From Cyprinodon diabolis (Eukaryota; Chordata; Actinopteri; Cyprinodontiformes; Cyprinodontidae), in contig CM060066.1 of assembly GCA_030533445.1 (NCBI GenBank), positions 34,255,235-34,319,234 on the forward strand: a stretch of 64,000 bases of DNA, in the 5' to 3' direction. This document shows, in pieces, positions 40,559 through 52,950 of this stretch. Position 1 is the stretch's first letter; every line of letters begins with the position of its first letter. Under the pieces are notes generated by a model. The model searched no databases. It saw only the letters and a list, made by a program, of their open reading frames with translations, and had not been told where the DNA came from. Made by a program: the position numbers and the translations under genes.

Positions 40559-43500
40559 TGTCTGCAGCTCATCACCACATGATGGGGAAGGCAGATGGTG
40601 GAACATGTTCCCATGGAGCAACACTGACCCCTACAGCAAGAACCTCTTGCATCCGATTCACTGTGACGGTCAGAGAGTTTCATACATCTTAGAACACAGT
40701 GGCTTTCTCTAAAGAGTGATTTTAAGAAAGATGTGTTGCCAGTAATAGCAAAGTAGTGACGTGTAACAGCCAGTTTGTCCTTGAAAGAATAAAGGAAGTT
40801 TTCAGAAAATAGTCATTTCAGAAAGATTTTTTGAAGAGCTTTTCATTTTCAGTAAAAAGCAAACTAATTAGAAACATCTGCAATTGTATCAAACTGATTT
40901 ACTCCTAATAATTAGGTGAGGTTTAGTTAAATGATCTGAATGCAAGAAACCGTGAAAGCACTGCTGCTATTTCCTGTCTTTTTTTTTAAGGTAATAATCA
41001 TCATCTTTAACTTCAAAGTTGTAAAGTTTTAATCACCTCCATCTTAGCTCTATTCAAAAGTAATGGTTTTTATGGAGCAAAGTTCAATATTTCTCTCCAG
41101 CTGCTTTCAAGGAATACTGATGAGAATTTGAAATGGTAGTTTGGGCATCCAGCTATAATCCCATGGCTGATTAAACCTCATTGTGCTTTTAAATGTGTGG
41201 TGACAAGTGAGAACAAAGCTGAAGTCTGACAGGAAGACAGGTTTGCTAAAATACCAATAAAACTGATGTGTGAACATGCCTGCTTTATATAAAATATTCT
41301 GATATATTTTCTGTATTCATAGCACATGGCTATCCTGATTCAACTCATGCTAATTTTATGTGGCACAGAAGAAAAATATCACTAGTGTCTAAAAGCATTG
41401 TTTAATTATTGCATAGTCCAATTGAAAAAGGTGAGACTTGTGATCTTTGGATGCCAAAAAGCTCCAAGAATGTGTTAATATTAAATGAAAATAACTGTGT
41501 TGCTTCTGTTGGTTTTTCTGGATACGCTGCACAGGTTTTGATATCCTAATTACTGAAGGCATGCTTAGACATGTTTTTAATTAAACCATTTTTTGTAATT
41601 TTATTATGCTTTTACAGAGGACAGCTTCTGCATAAAATTGCACAACAGGAACCTCTTGATACTAATTTCATTTGTTCAAAAAGATAACCTTTATGTTAGG
41701 AAACAAAAAGGACAAAAAAATAACAAAAAATAATTTATTTCTTCCAATGCCTCCAATGTCTACACTGCAGAGTCACTATTAAAGCTGTTTTTGAACAATA
41801 GAGCATTATTCCAGTTTAATTACACTACAAAATGCATTTTTGGTGAAGTATTTGTTAAATGATTCATAAAGACAACAAACATGGCATCTGGGAGATTTAT
41901 ATGAGGAGTTTCTAGTGTTTTTTGCGCAAGACTCATAACCCAATAATAGAGGTAGTTCTCACAGCGATAGTACTTCTCATGTCACTCCCTTCATATGTTC
42001 TGGAAGTGTTTGGGTCAAATCTCTAGGCTTGCAAGAAGACATTGGACTGTAGACACTTGAACCCTCATGTGCTTCTATTTACACTGAATGAAATAGCACT
42101 TCTGTTTAGATGTCAGTGAGGGCAGAACTGTTTCTCCATGTAGCAGCATAAACATCTTTGATTCCTCTGGAAGGTGAAAACTGTATCTCCCCCCCATCTG
42201 CTTTCTTTTTAATAGCATTTGATCTTACAGGTAATGTTGTTAAAACACAGAAGACCTACTACACATACTGTAGTGTAGCAACACTTGCAGCGCCGTGGTG
42301 AAAAAAGTTAAAATCTAAACCGAGATGATAGCATATTTTGAAGACAGTTTGTATTTTGGAATTTACCTGCATTTTTTTGTTTGTTTGTTTGCTTTTTAAG
42401 AAAACATCTAAAATGTGCATTTTATAATCAAAAGTGTACTCATGTTTAGACTGTATCAGTGTACTTTCTATAAATAATGGTAGATCCATTGCACACCATA
42501 ATAGTCAGTTTGGTGTTTATCTGTTTTGTTACCACACCTTTAGATTGGATTGTCTTGATTGGGTCATGTCGTACTCAACTGCAGGCAAGGTTATGATTCT
42601 GGAGCTTTTTTTTAGAAGTAAAAATCTAAAATATTGCAATTTTAAACATGTGATCACAGCAGAAAACAAACAGAGCAAGCTACCACAACATTTTTGAAAT
42701 AATGTAACAAAATTCAGGAGGAAAATAAAGGCCAAAGAAAAAGGATGTGAAAAGAAGTTATTTGGCGAGGATGATTGCTGGAGGACTAAAAGGTAAGCTA
42801 ACCCCTAGCTTCCTATGAAGGGATCTTTAAAGTAGTGAGACTAATATAGATTACACTGATCCACTGTCTATACTTACTGCTGTGGTTACTATTGCCTTTC
42901 TTAAGAATGAGAGAAGGGGTACAACCTAGACAGGCTGCCAGTCAAATGCAGTTACCTCACTAGTAGCCATGTATCCACTCACACATACATATGGACAATT
43001 TAGAATAATCTTTTTACCTAAAAGTCACATGGTCACATTGGCCTATGGATTGAAATTGGAGTAATCAACAGATTCCATGTTTGTAAAGGGAGAACATGCA
43101 AATTTCAATGTAGAAAGACCCTCAAGTCAAAATTGGAAGAGCCTGAACTTATTGCTTGTAATGTTATTGCCAACTCCTGGAAATACTCAGGATAAAAAGA
43201 AGAATATGGTGCTTGAACTGTGCTATGCTCGTTACGAGCTAAAACAAAGATATGTAAATAAATTAAGTAAATTATTATTAATTGATTTATAAAAAATTAA
43301 AAAAATAAGTGAATAAAAGAAAAAAATAAGTAGATAAAGATATGAGAGTGTGCAAAATTATCACAAGTGTAAAGGACGTAGAAGATAAACAAATAGAATA
43401 TAACTTCACACTGTAACAATCTACATATTTTCTGCAACAGAAAGAGACAACATAAAACTAACTTACATGGCATATCAATGGTATATCTAGTTGCTTAAGG

Positions 43501-45034
43501 AATTTAGAAACATATCAAGGTTAAAACGTCCATGAACCGTGCCTTCAAAAGGAACAACATGCAGTTTTGTATTAATATTTTTCCATATGTACACTATTTT
43601 GATAAATTACTAAAAGAGTAAGATTATTAATATTTAGCATAGGTTTTCCTGAAAATATTCTAAATTTTTGTGATTAATACCCATCATAATGAAAACTCCA
43701 CCAAAAAATAAGCTACATGTTTCCAATGTTTGTAGGCATGGTTGAGAAACAAGAGTTAAATAGCAGTATGTTAAAGCTGTCTATTTAGGCATTTGGCACA
43801 CTTTTTTTATTCTTTAAGTTCTATGTAAATGATGAGACACAACAACTAATTTTATCTCCATGATATGGTGACACAGAATGTAATTAGGCTGTATAATTAA
43901 ACAGCTGCACAGAGTGATGTCGGTGGTAACTGGAGCAGCAGCGTTTTCAGTGTGGGTGGGCATTTGCCTACAGCTAAACAAGGACAACTGTTAAATCAGT
44001 AGATGCTTTTTCTACCATTGCAACAATACCTCGCCAGGCTGTGGGTGAAGGAACATGTGGAAGGGTGATGGAAGAGGAGGCCGCAGGTCAAGAGATGAGG
44101 ATTGGAAAATAAGGACAGTGGGAGGACTAAACTAATCACATGCTGAGTGTAAAGGATAGCCATATAGCCTCTGAGTCAAAAAAGTGTAACCAATGTACAA
44201 GTTGTTTTTTTTATTGCCAGAAGTGGAATACTTTGAACTTGACTTTTTACCAGAGTAAACATTTTTCATACAGTTTAGAGTCTAAATAGTTGGTTTTAAG
44301 TCTTCGTTGCTCTGTATTAATTCTCAAAACATCTTCCTAATTGGGTTAGATTTTTAATAAAGTAGAACATGACTGACTTTAGCCAAAAAGTCAATAAATG
44401 ATTGTATGAGTAAAATGATATATCTATATTTGACTTGTCTGATTAGTTCTGAGGATAAAAAAGGGACAAAGATATACAACATGGACAATCAGATAAACAA
44501 AAGCAAAAAAAAAATTAAGTTTATCTTCCTGGAACACCTGTCATTACAAGGATAAGGACAGATGCACATTAGGCAGAGTTTCGATAATCACTGACAATCC
44601 CTATTTGGACTTTGAGCTCTTTGAAAAGCAACATGCAGCTCTGAAAAACAATGAACAATCAATCCTCATTTTGCCAGGGAATGATCTCTGAAAATGAAGA
44701 ATCATTTTGTGTCAGATGCCTAAAATGTGCAAATACAGTGTCCATGGCAACATGAAGAAATCAGACTCAGTAAAAAAAATAAATAAATAAAAAAAACAGG
44801 ATTAACAACAGCTTTATTACTGGCTTCGGAACTAATACAAAATCTCTCAAAGTCAAACAAATTTATAGACACAGTTTAGAGTAATGAAAATCTTATTTTT
44901 AGTGATGAGACAATGAATATATCCATTAAAGATACAATGTTAACTACATAGGTATGTATCCTAGCCTGGGTTATGTGTGTAAAAACAATATGAAAATTAG
45001 TTTTTTAGCTGCTGTTATGAAACAATATTTAAAC
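40559..45034. other. Intergenic DNA, no gene recognised
   Basis: About 4.5 kb with only short, unrecognisable frames. 41060-41230 and 43850-43990 are complex sequence without repeat resemblance and could be regulatory. 43260-43400 is A-rich. No RNA gene seen. Confidence 0.4.
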
Positions 45035-45038
45035 TTAT

Positions 45039-45399
45039 AGGTAAAGTGGAGGATTTTTTGTGAAAAGACCCACCCTCTCCACTTTAAAAAAAATGCATAT
45101 GCACAACACTGTACCCGCTCCCGAGAGGGAATGTCTATTAAATAAGTGCGAGAGCATTCACAAGCCCATTTCTCCTTGTGCACACTCTGTTTAAAAGTTG
45201 CTGTTTGCATCGTTCATACAAGCTTACTTTCTAAAAGAAGATTTGCAATTTTTCCACTATGTCAGACTCACCTCTGGAAAGTAAAAATGTGGACGAACAG
45301 GAGGCCCTTACGTACACATATCAGCAAAAATGATTAACAATTTGACGGACCACTTATTTTGATGATCCACCTGGAAAAAGAACATCCTCCACTATACCT
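45039..45399 (-). mobile_element. TTAA-flanked non-autonomous DNA transposon, copy 2 (361 bp)
   Basis: Termini AGGTAAAGTGGAGGAT and ATCCTCCACTATACCT are inverted repeats. TTAA follows at 45400-45403; the left flank is TTAT (45035-45038), one change from TTAA. The reverse complement matches copy 1 (8567-9314) at both ends, but the middle is shorter. Frames across it are not genes. Confidence 0.75.
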
Positions 45400-45507
45400 T
45401 TAAATCCAAATTGTATATATTGTATAAATTATATATATAGCATATATATAGTAAAGAGAATTGGTCCTAGCTCTGTCCCTGTGGTACTCCACAAGTAACC
45501 CTTGAGC

Positions 45508-45511
45508 TTAA
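45508..45511. repeat. TTAA target duplication, left
   Basis: CTTGAGCTTAA before AGGAATAG; the other copy is at 46289-46292 before CGAAGAT. Rejoining gives a continuous L2 sequence GAGC-TTAA-CGAAG. Confidence 0.8.
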
Positions 45512-46288
45512 AGGAATAGTACACCCAAAACATGATTAGCCTTAATTTTCTACTCACCCCCATGCTGAACAACACTCTGGAGTACTTTTTTGATATCTCA
45601 AATGCATCTGGAGATCTGGGAGGCTTCTTGCTGTCTGCTGACATTCAAATAATGGAGTCAATAAATAACGAAGTCATTTAGAATGTTTTTAGAGCATAAA
45701 CAGTAGTGTATAGGATTTCCTAAAAGCGCGTTCACGAGTCTACGGAAACCGCGGCAGACCAAACCAGACGAAAGTGCGCATTCAGCTCGGCAATGAACTC
45801 ATGCCTTTCCTCAACACTGAAGTCCTCAGACATTTTTCTTTCGTTGATTCTTTCTTTGCACAGGTAAACAGCACATTTCTTCTTCTACGCTTGCATTATC
45901 GGCAGAGCAGACGCTGAATGCGCACTTTCATCTGGTTCGGTCTGCCGCGTTTTCCGTAGACTCGTGAGCGCGCTTTTAAGAAATCCTATAAACTACTGTT
46001 TATGCTCTAAAAACATTCTAAATGACTTTGTTTCGAGTAAATTATGGACGCTACCAACTCAGGACACTTGGAATACATTGGACGAGCAGTATGGAGGAAT
46101 ATTGACACGTTTTTTGTGGACTTTTATGGACCTTTCTGCCTCGGGCGCCATAGACCTCCATTATTTGAATGTCAGCAGACAGCAAGAAGCCTCCCAGATC
46201 TCCAGATGCATTTGAGATATCAAAAAAGTACTCCAGAGTGTTGTTCAGCATGGGGGTGAGTAGAAAATGAAGGCTAATCATGTTTTGG
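45512..46288. mobile_element. Long-hairpin TTAA transposon nested in L2, 777 bp
   Basis: The outer arms 45524-45656 and 46155-46288 are reverse complements with about one mismatch (…CTACTCACCCCCATGCTGAA). Inner arms 45660-45785 and 45909-46030 also pair with a few mismatches. The right arm has about 120 extra bases (46031-46154), so the left arm suffered a deletion. The right terminus lacks about a dozen terminal bases present on the left (AGGAATAGTACAC). A short minus-strand frame in the unpaired centre (45732-45833) starts MSEDFSVEERHEFIAELNAH, of unknown origin. TTAA duplications suggest a piggyBac or Kolobok type element. Confidence 0.82.
45732..45833 (-). pseudogene. Small frame in hairpin centre (33 codons), unknown
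   Basis: Begins at ATG 45833 and reads MSEDFSVEERHEFIAELNAH then FRLVWSAAVSVDS and a stop. Acidic and helix-like at its start. It begins in the only unpaired centre of the hairpin element and runs into the left inner arm. It could be the remnant of a first exon from an autonomous parent, as seen in the three hAT derivatives of this window. I do not recognise the family, and chance is possible at this length. Confidence 0.25.
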
Positions 46289-46292
46289 TTAA
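46289..46292. repeat. TTAA target duplication, right
   Basis: TTAA after ATCATGTTTTGG and before CGAAGATTTTTC. Confidence 0.8.
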
Positions 46293-46449
46293 CGAAGATT
46301 TTTCATTAAATTGAAAAAACTGATATTGATCAGATAGATAAGATTTAAACCATTCTAGTGCTGTTCCTTTAATTCTTTAAAAAACATATAAATGTTTCTA
46401 AAAGAATATTATGATCAACTGTATCAAACGCAGCACCGAGATCTAACAT

Positions 46450-46846
46450 GAGAATATCATTAGTTTATATAATTTGTCTTAGGTATCGTACAAGTGATTG
46501 TACTTCCGTATCTCTTCGATTAATCTTTTGTCATAGCTGTCCATTCTAGTTGTTCCTCTGTTTTTAAAAATGATGCGCCCCAGCACCGAATCGAGAAGGC
46601 CGACCACAGAGACAGCCGGTAAGGCATACCAAGGACCAATCACAGCTGCTTTTTGTCTGCACACTGCTTGGGGTCTGCGCGGGGTTGCGACCATCCGGCG
46701 CGTAGTCAGGATTTTTTTGAGGTTCCCGGCGAGGGTTGCAGAACCTATGCGCAGGGTGGGTGGTCATGCAGAGAGAAAGATTTGACGTTGTAGAGGCTAT
46801 GCGTCAAAAGCATAAATTGGCCTTAAAATGGAGGACGAGATCAAAG
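46450..46846. other. Foreign segment replacing part of the L2 RT
   Basis: L2-like sequence stops after ATCTAACATGAG and resumes at GGAAACACTTCCTTAAATAA. The intervening 400 bp is not L2-like and is GC-richer in 46565-46770 (GCGCCCCAGCACCG, GGTCTGCGCGGGG, CCATCCGGCGCG). Frames on both strands over it (71 and 67 codons) lack domains. Origin unknown. Confidence 0.5.
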
Positions 46847-47700
46847 GAAACACTTCCTTAAATAACCTAGTTGGAACTTAATCTAACATATAAGTTGAAG
46901 GCTTAGATGAAGACAATAGTTTTGCTAACTCTGAAAGTCCAATTGGATCAAAGCAGACCAAACACGTTTCAGATTCTATGGCTACCTCAGATACTGCGTC
47001 ACCTTCCAGAGATAAACCAATCATAGTTAGAGGATTGCTAATGATCTTAGTTTTAATAAGATCAATCTTATTTATAAAGAATCCCATAAAATCATTACTG
47101 CTAAAAGCAGGTGGGAGGGACGGTTCAACAGAGCTATGGCCTTAGGTGAGTTTGGCAACTGTATTAAAAAGACATCTGGGATTATTCTTATTCTCCTCCA
47201 TTAATGAGGAGAAATATGCTGCTCTTGCTTAACAAAGGTCCTCTTATACAGCAGTAAACTATTTTTCCAGACTAGGCAGGATTCCCGTAGGCCTGTGGGG
47301 CACCATCTTCTCTCCAGTTTCCTAGCATTTTGCTTTTGAGTGCCCAGCTCTGCATTAAACCAGGGAACCAGCTTTTGCCCTCTGCAGCACTGCTTAGTGA
47401 CATAGAGGAGAGAGAAAGTGAAACAGATTCTTTAGAATTTATTACTGCATGTCATGACTTGCTGCTAAATGAAATACTGTTATTTATTTACATTCTATGC
47501 CATATGTCAGCACAAGGTCCAAAGTATGAAGATGAGAATGTGTGGGACTATTCATATTTTGACAGTATTAAAGACTGCACGTAAGCTATCACCTTCAATG
47601 TCAGCATGCATGTTGAAATCCCCCACTATGATGACCCTGTCAGGACTTAACACCAAATCAGATAGAAACTCTGAAAACAAAAAATTTAGAGTAAGGTAAG

Positions 47701-49542
47701 GTAAGGTGGACGATACAAAGTTACAAAAAGAAGAGGTTTTCTTGCTTTCAAATTTGGATGAAGGAAACTAAGGTTTAAATTTTCAAAAAAGATGGTAATT
47801 ATTAACTGCCTTTGCAGTAATCAGTAAGTCAGACTAAAAGATTGTTGCAGTATTTTTTTTAACCATCTTTAAAAAAATCGAGGTTTTAAGATTTGGAAAG
47901 ATCGCTAGATGCGCTCCAGCACTACATCCATGTTCCGTAAACACGAAGCATGCTGGCTTGTGACGTAATTTCGTCCTCTACGCATGCAGGACACTTAAGC
48001 TATGAATGCAGTGTATACAGTAGATCACATACAAGTTGCATATATTTAGAAATATGAACGGCAACACAAAAAAATCGGATTTCACAAAAATTTCGGAACT
48101 GAGCATAAGGGCCTACAGTGTGAAGGTAGCCTTTGATATGTCCCTGGTCCAAGAGCTGAATTACCTCCTCAGCATGCAGTTAAGTTCTCCAGATTTCTAC
48201 TAATGACCTGATTATTAGACTCAGGCGTGAAAGCAGAGACACATCTAAAAGTTCCAGGACACCTGCACTCTAGGACTCGACATCTGGGATTACAGCCAGA
48301 GAAGCTAGTAGATGAAACAAACTAAGCTTATTTGCCATTTAGGCACTTGCATGATGAAGGTTCCACCAAAAAAGGGCAAATAAATTTTGCAGTGTTCATA
48401 AAGATAAACATTATATACATCAAAATATTGTTTGAGCTTTTGTTTTATTTCCTTTAAACTCCTTATAGTTATACTGTACCTAATGTTTGTACACTCTGAG
48501 TTCATGATATCTAAACCATCAAAATGTAAAGCTTGCCTGTAGTGCCTTCACACTCAATCAGTTGTGTGTTTGTGTATTTTCTCAGAGCATTTCGGGATGA
48601 TTCATAGATAGGGCCTGACCCTCTCCACTGTGTGATGTGTACTACTGGCAGATGTGTCAAGCTTAGCCCATTCAACCTCCTTCACTCCCACTCTACCTCC
48701 AAGTACACCCTTCACCTCATCTCTAACGCCCAGCCCACACAATCACAGTTGATACAGAGTCTTGTTTCCAGGCGTGATAAAGTGACTGCTTTTGTTTTCC
48801 CCTTTTCAGTACCTGTGAGAGATGTTCCATGAATGCAGTAATGGATCCTTTGGCAGGTGTTTATATGCTTCTATATAAGTGCCAACCGGTTTTCTTAACA
48901 CATTTTTTGAGAAGAAAAAAAGCATCAGTCACTACCAACATTTTCTATAGACAGACAGAAAGAGACACAAAAAACAAATCTGAATGGTTCACCTTCAATA
49001 TCTAGTTCTTTAAGTGACTTTAAATCAGCTCTTATTGCCCACTGAATTACACTTTATTAATATTAAATCAATCTGACAGCATATTTCTGCACAAACGTTC
49101 AACCAGTTTGGTCTTTAAAATATATTGAGATTATTTTTTTACCATTAATTCATGATGAAAATTAACTGTATTTACTGTAAAAGTGGTCAAGAAGAGTTTG
49201 TTTCTTCACTTCAATAAGGGATCTTCATGCTACATGTTATGTCAAAATGTTGGCTATTTCAGCCATTCAAAAGAAGTTTTAGTGGTTTAATCATAGTCTG
49301 TTAATAATATACTATAATTTTATATTCACAGGCATACACTATCAGGAAAAAGTTAATTATTATTTTAATAACTAAATTCAGTAAGTGAAACATCTCAATC
49401 AAATTGAGATTAATAACACAGGCTGTTGTTTTATTAAGTCTTTCTTTAAGTAATTATAATGAAACATGACTTCTAAAATTAGGAAATTACATTGCATAAA
49501 TATATATAGTTCTAATAAGGAATCGTAGCCCTAACAGTTGTA
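47701..49542. other. Intergenic DNA, no gene recognised
   Basis: A short GTAAGGTAAGGTAAGGTGG repeat sits at the L2 edge (47693-47711). No gene seen in the remainder. Confidence 0.4.
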
Positions 49543-49772
49543 ATGTAAATCCCTTTATTGTCCCACAATGGGGAAATTCACTCTCCACCCTTGACCCATC
49601 CCCAGTGGGCTACCATTGTGTGGCGCCCAGGGAGCAGTGTGGGGTTAATGGTCTTTTGCTCAAAAAGCCTGAGTGGAGGCTGTGGGGATCAAACTGGGTA
49701 CTTGCAACCTTCTCAGAGCACAAGCGCACTGCTCTAACCCACTGGGCCAACACTTCTCCAGTAGAGCAGGTA
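49543..49772 (-). mobile_element. tRNA-derived SINE
   Basis: On the minus strand GGAGAAGTGTTGGCCCAGTG begins a tRNA-like head: A-box-like CCCAGTGGGTTAGAGCAGTG and B-box-like CCAGTTTGATCCCC. The body continues with GACCATTAACCCCACACTGC, shared with the SINE at 56447-56632. The tail is GAATTTCCCCATTGTGGGACAATAAAGGG. Confidence 0.78.
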
Positions 49773-52700
49773 TTAAACATCCTTTTTTTTAAATGCATTA
49801 TTTTGAAGAGGTACTTTTGATCAGATATGGAGGTTCGTTTTTATTGGAGACATTTTGTGGGTGGTTTTTCACCAACAATCCATTCAGGTTTAAATAGAAA
49901 ACATAAAAGAAATAAGGAAAACCTTTTATTAATATTTTTCATAACAAACAGGTATCAGTGACAGAACATTTTTTATTTCTAATAAGACATTACTTTATGA
50001 TTCCTCATGACTTGGAGGTGTCTGGAGAGAGGGAAGTCTGGGAAGATCTACTGAGACTGCTGCCCCTACAACTTGGTCCCAGATAATCAGAAGATCACGA
50101 TTAAATATTTATTGTTTTGATAAACAAGATAAAGACCATACAGCTTGCATTAATCGGAAGTGGCTAACATCTATTTAAGTATGTGTGCTTGAAAGAATAT
50201 TTCAGGAGATATACTTTATAAGTAACTAAATACATTTATTGTACAACGTACTGTAGATATTGGGCTAATTTTTAATTAATTTCAATATAAAACAAACATA
50301 ACCTGAGTGAAACGAAAAATACTTTTCAAACTATTGAATTTATCAATAGAAAAACAGTCACCTAGACCAACCTGAACCTATGTGTAAAATTAAAGAGCCT
50401 CCAAACAGCCTGCTGAAAAGTTAATCATTGTAATGTCCAACCACCTGGGAGCAAATAAAGTCAGTTGATCGTGAACATAAAAAATAAACATAAGAATGCA
50501 TTAAAGTAATAGTAATGTACCTGTTCCAGTGAATTAGCTGCTGAGAAATAAACTCTCCATCAAATACTGAAAGCCGAAGCGCATTGAAAACAAAAGACAT
50601 TTCTCAAAGAAGCCACAGGATTTTATGTTAACCTAATTTAGTGCCGTCGAGATGTGTATAACACAAGTCTTTAAAAATGTCAACATATTTGGCAAGCTGG
50701 GAAACAGCGTGGCAGCAGTGTACTGTCACAGTTAAAGAAGCAGCCAGATACTTGTTCAGAATGTCTCTGTTCATATGAGAAAACTAGCTGTAGTGTTTAA
50801 ATAAAGATAAGGTCACATTTGAAAGCACATCTTTCCTTGGTTCTTTATGAGACTGCTAATGTACCATGTGTACGAGAGACAGAAGACACCAGAATATTAC
50901 TCAGACAAAAAGTCCCTCTGCTTTTGTATCCTAATGGGCATGTTAGGAAGGATCTTGTTAATGAGAATATCTGTGTCACTTGTCCGTGCTGCGCTGGTTA
51001 GAACAGTTTGCATATCTTAATAATGGCCTTAAACCTCTTAGCCAGTTTTAATAATATATTGAAGCTATACAGGGTCCCCACACCTTAATATTAAATTTAA
51101 GGACGTTTCAAGGACATTTAAGGACCTATTTTCAGAAATTCAAGGACAAGTGCAGCTGCACTTTCTTAGTGCTACTGTTTCACTAATTAACTATTTTTAT
51201 ACAATTTAAATTAAATAAAAAGTAAGTTGTTGGTAAAGATGAATAATAAAGTGGATTGAATGCATAACTTGCAAAGATACAGATAATATTTGTAACCTAA
51301 ATTGATATCGACAGTACATGAACATAGTGATGGAGAGGTGAGGCTTTGTTGAAGCTTAAAGCTTTTCAGCAAATATGTCAACATGGTTCATTTCTCAAAG
51401 CCTCATATAAGCTTTAAATGTTCATTGGGGACATGTAGGGGTGAGCAGAAATGTTCCAAGTCTAAGAGTCTCAAATGAATAAAATGGAGGAATTGATGGA
51501 AATTATCTAAACGCATTAACGCACTGCTGAGAGCAAAGGTGAGTACGGAAAGTGACTGTGATAAAAAAGTAGCACTTGCCTCAGGAGCTTTTGTAACTGG
51601 GTCTCAGTTTGATAAACATCTTTTTGAGAGAAATCTGACTGAAATGCCCCTGAACAGGTGTAAACATGCTTTTTGTAAGTTGGTGTTTAAAGCAAAAAAA
51701 ACAAAAACTCTGCTTACAAAATCTTAAAAGATCCCAACCAAAAAGCCTCTGATGCATTTTGGCAAAAATCAAACCCGTTTTTGGAGGATTACCTCTTCAA
51801 ATAAAGTTTCAGATGCCACATTACCTTCAATACAGAGCCTTTGCTAAAGTATGTGACCTATCCGACTCAAAGGCCTAAACAAAATATGGACTTGTCTATG
51901 CAAAATGCATTAAGGATTCTTAAATAATTAGTATTTAATAATAAATTAATAGCTTGTGATGTAGATATTGGGGCTAGGTAAACTAGGTTCCAATCTTTAA
52001 GAGGCATTCAACACTATGAAATTTCTGAGTAAACCCAGTAATGGCATGGTAACAGTAGGACACTTTAAATACTTATAAATAATTTTAAATGTAGACCACA
52101 GATAGAAACTAACAGTAATAACAAGCTAAAAAAGTATTGAGCTAAGAAAAAAAAAAGACAATATCATCTTTTTTCTATGAGAAAATAACCTGGAAGGCCG
52201 ATCTAATATAGAGTTTGAGACCCTTACAGAATACAAACTGCATACTTTAATGTTTTATATCCATGATATTGCAATGCATGGTATAATGCAGTTAAAGTTT
52301 TAAAATACTACAGTTTTGATACTGAAAGATTTTTTTTTTCTTTATAAGGATTTACTTTAAGGATTCACCATAATTATATGTTAATCATGTATGAGACAAC
52401 ATAGACAGGTCTGATGTGCAACCGACAAATGCCACAAATTAAAGAGCTACCATCATACAGGACATTATTCGTCATGTTAGAGACCTGTACAGAAGTGTTC
52501 GGTAGAAAAGCACATTTTAATGAAGAGCTGGACAATGCAGCTTCACTTTGATCAATTTTCAGCAGGCTCAGCACCTGCCAAGATGTTCTCTTTGAGTCTT
52601 TTGACAACCAGTCAGCTTAGTGTAGCGGTCTTTGGCATGCCATGCATCCCAAAATTTACATTTTCCATGTGTTCCATTACTTTGCATGACTGTGAGTCAA

Positions 52701-52886
52701 AGTGACCGGCATTTGCACACAAAGATGCATCTAGTTTTAGGCACATGGTATCTGTGCTGTTTGCAAGAACAGAAGAAAGCAGCGACAAACATCAGATATT
52801 GATGACAGTGTCCGACATTGGAAATCAAGGACTTTCAAGGTAGGTGTAATTTCTTTTTTAATTTGCAAACTTTGAAAAAAAAAAAA

Positions 52887-52888
<2 letters not shown>
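49773..52888. other. Intergenic DNA with one possible DNA-transposon end
   Basis: 51068-51150 (CAGGGTCCCCACACCTTAAT, then repeated AAGGAC words) resembles a terminus seen in fish DNA transposons. AATCAAGGACTTTCAAGG at 52827-52844 resembles an internal piece in direct orientation, but I found no inverted partner or TSD. No gene recognised elsewhere. Confidence 0.35.

Positions 52889-52950
<62 letters not shown>
52889..52950 (+). repeat. (AT)26(GT)4 microsatellite
   Basis: Uninterrupted AT dinucleotides from about 52891 to 52942, then GTGTGTGT. Preceded by an A run. Confidence 0.95.

Larger units (their letters stand above)
45430..47700 (-). pseudogene. L2-type LINE, endonuclease-to-RT part, interrupted
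   Basis: Read on the minus strand from right to left. About 47690-47540 encodes endonuclease residues 'FSEFLSDLVLSPDRVIIVGD' then 'FNMHAD', the conserved GDFN motif. 47370-47150 gives 'KLVPWFNAELG' and the following linker. 46878-47087 is open with 'MGFFINKIDLIKTKIISN' and 'FDPIGLSELAKLLSSSKPST'. 46365-46450 keeps motif A 'LDLGAAFDTVD'-like residues. 45430-45507 keeps 'LVEYHRDRARTNSL'-type out-of-frame remains of [13 protein letters not shown]. Two foreign pieces interrupt it: the TTAA element 45512-46288 and an unidentified segment 46450-46846. Frameshifts and stops are frequent. Same family as 56633-58455. Confidence 0.8.

Noticed and set aside
39766..40683. 305-codon minus-strand frame over the Tc1 transposase
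   Set aside because: Antisense shadow of the intact transposase gene; no domain of its own.
51068..52844. A complete DNA transposon between CAGGGTCCCC and TCAAGGACTTTCAAGG
   Set aside because: The second motif is in direct, not inverted, orientation and no target duplication is visible.
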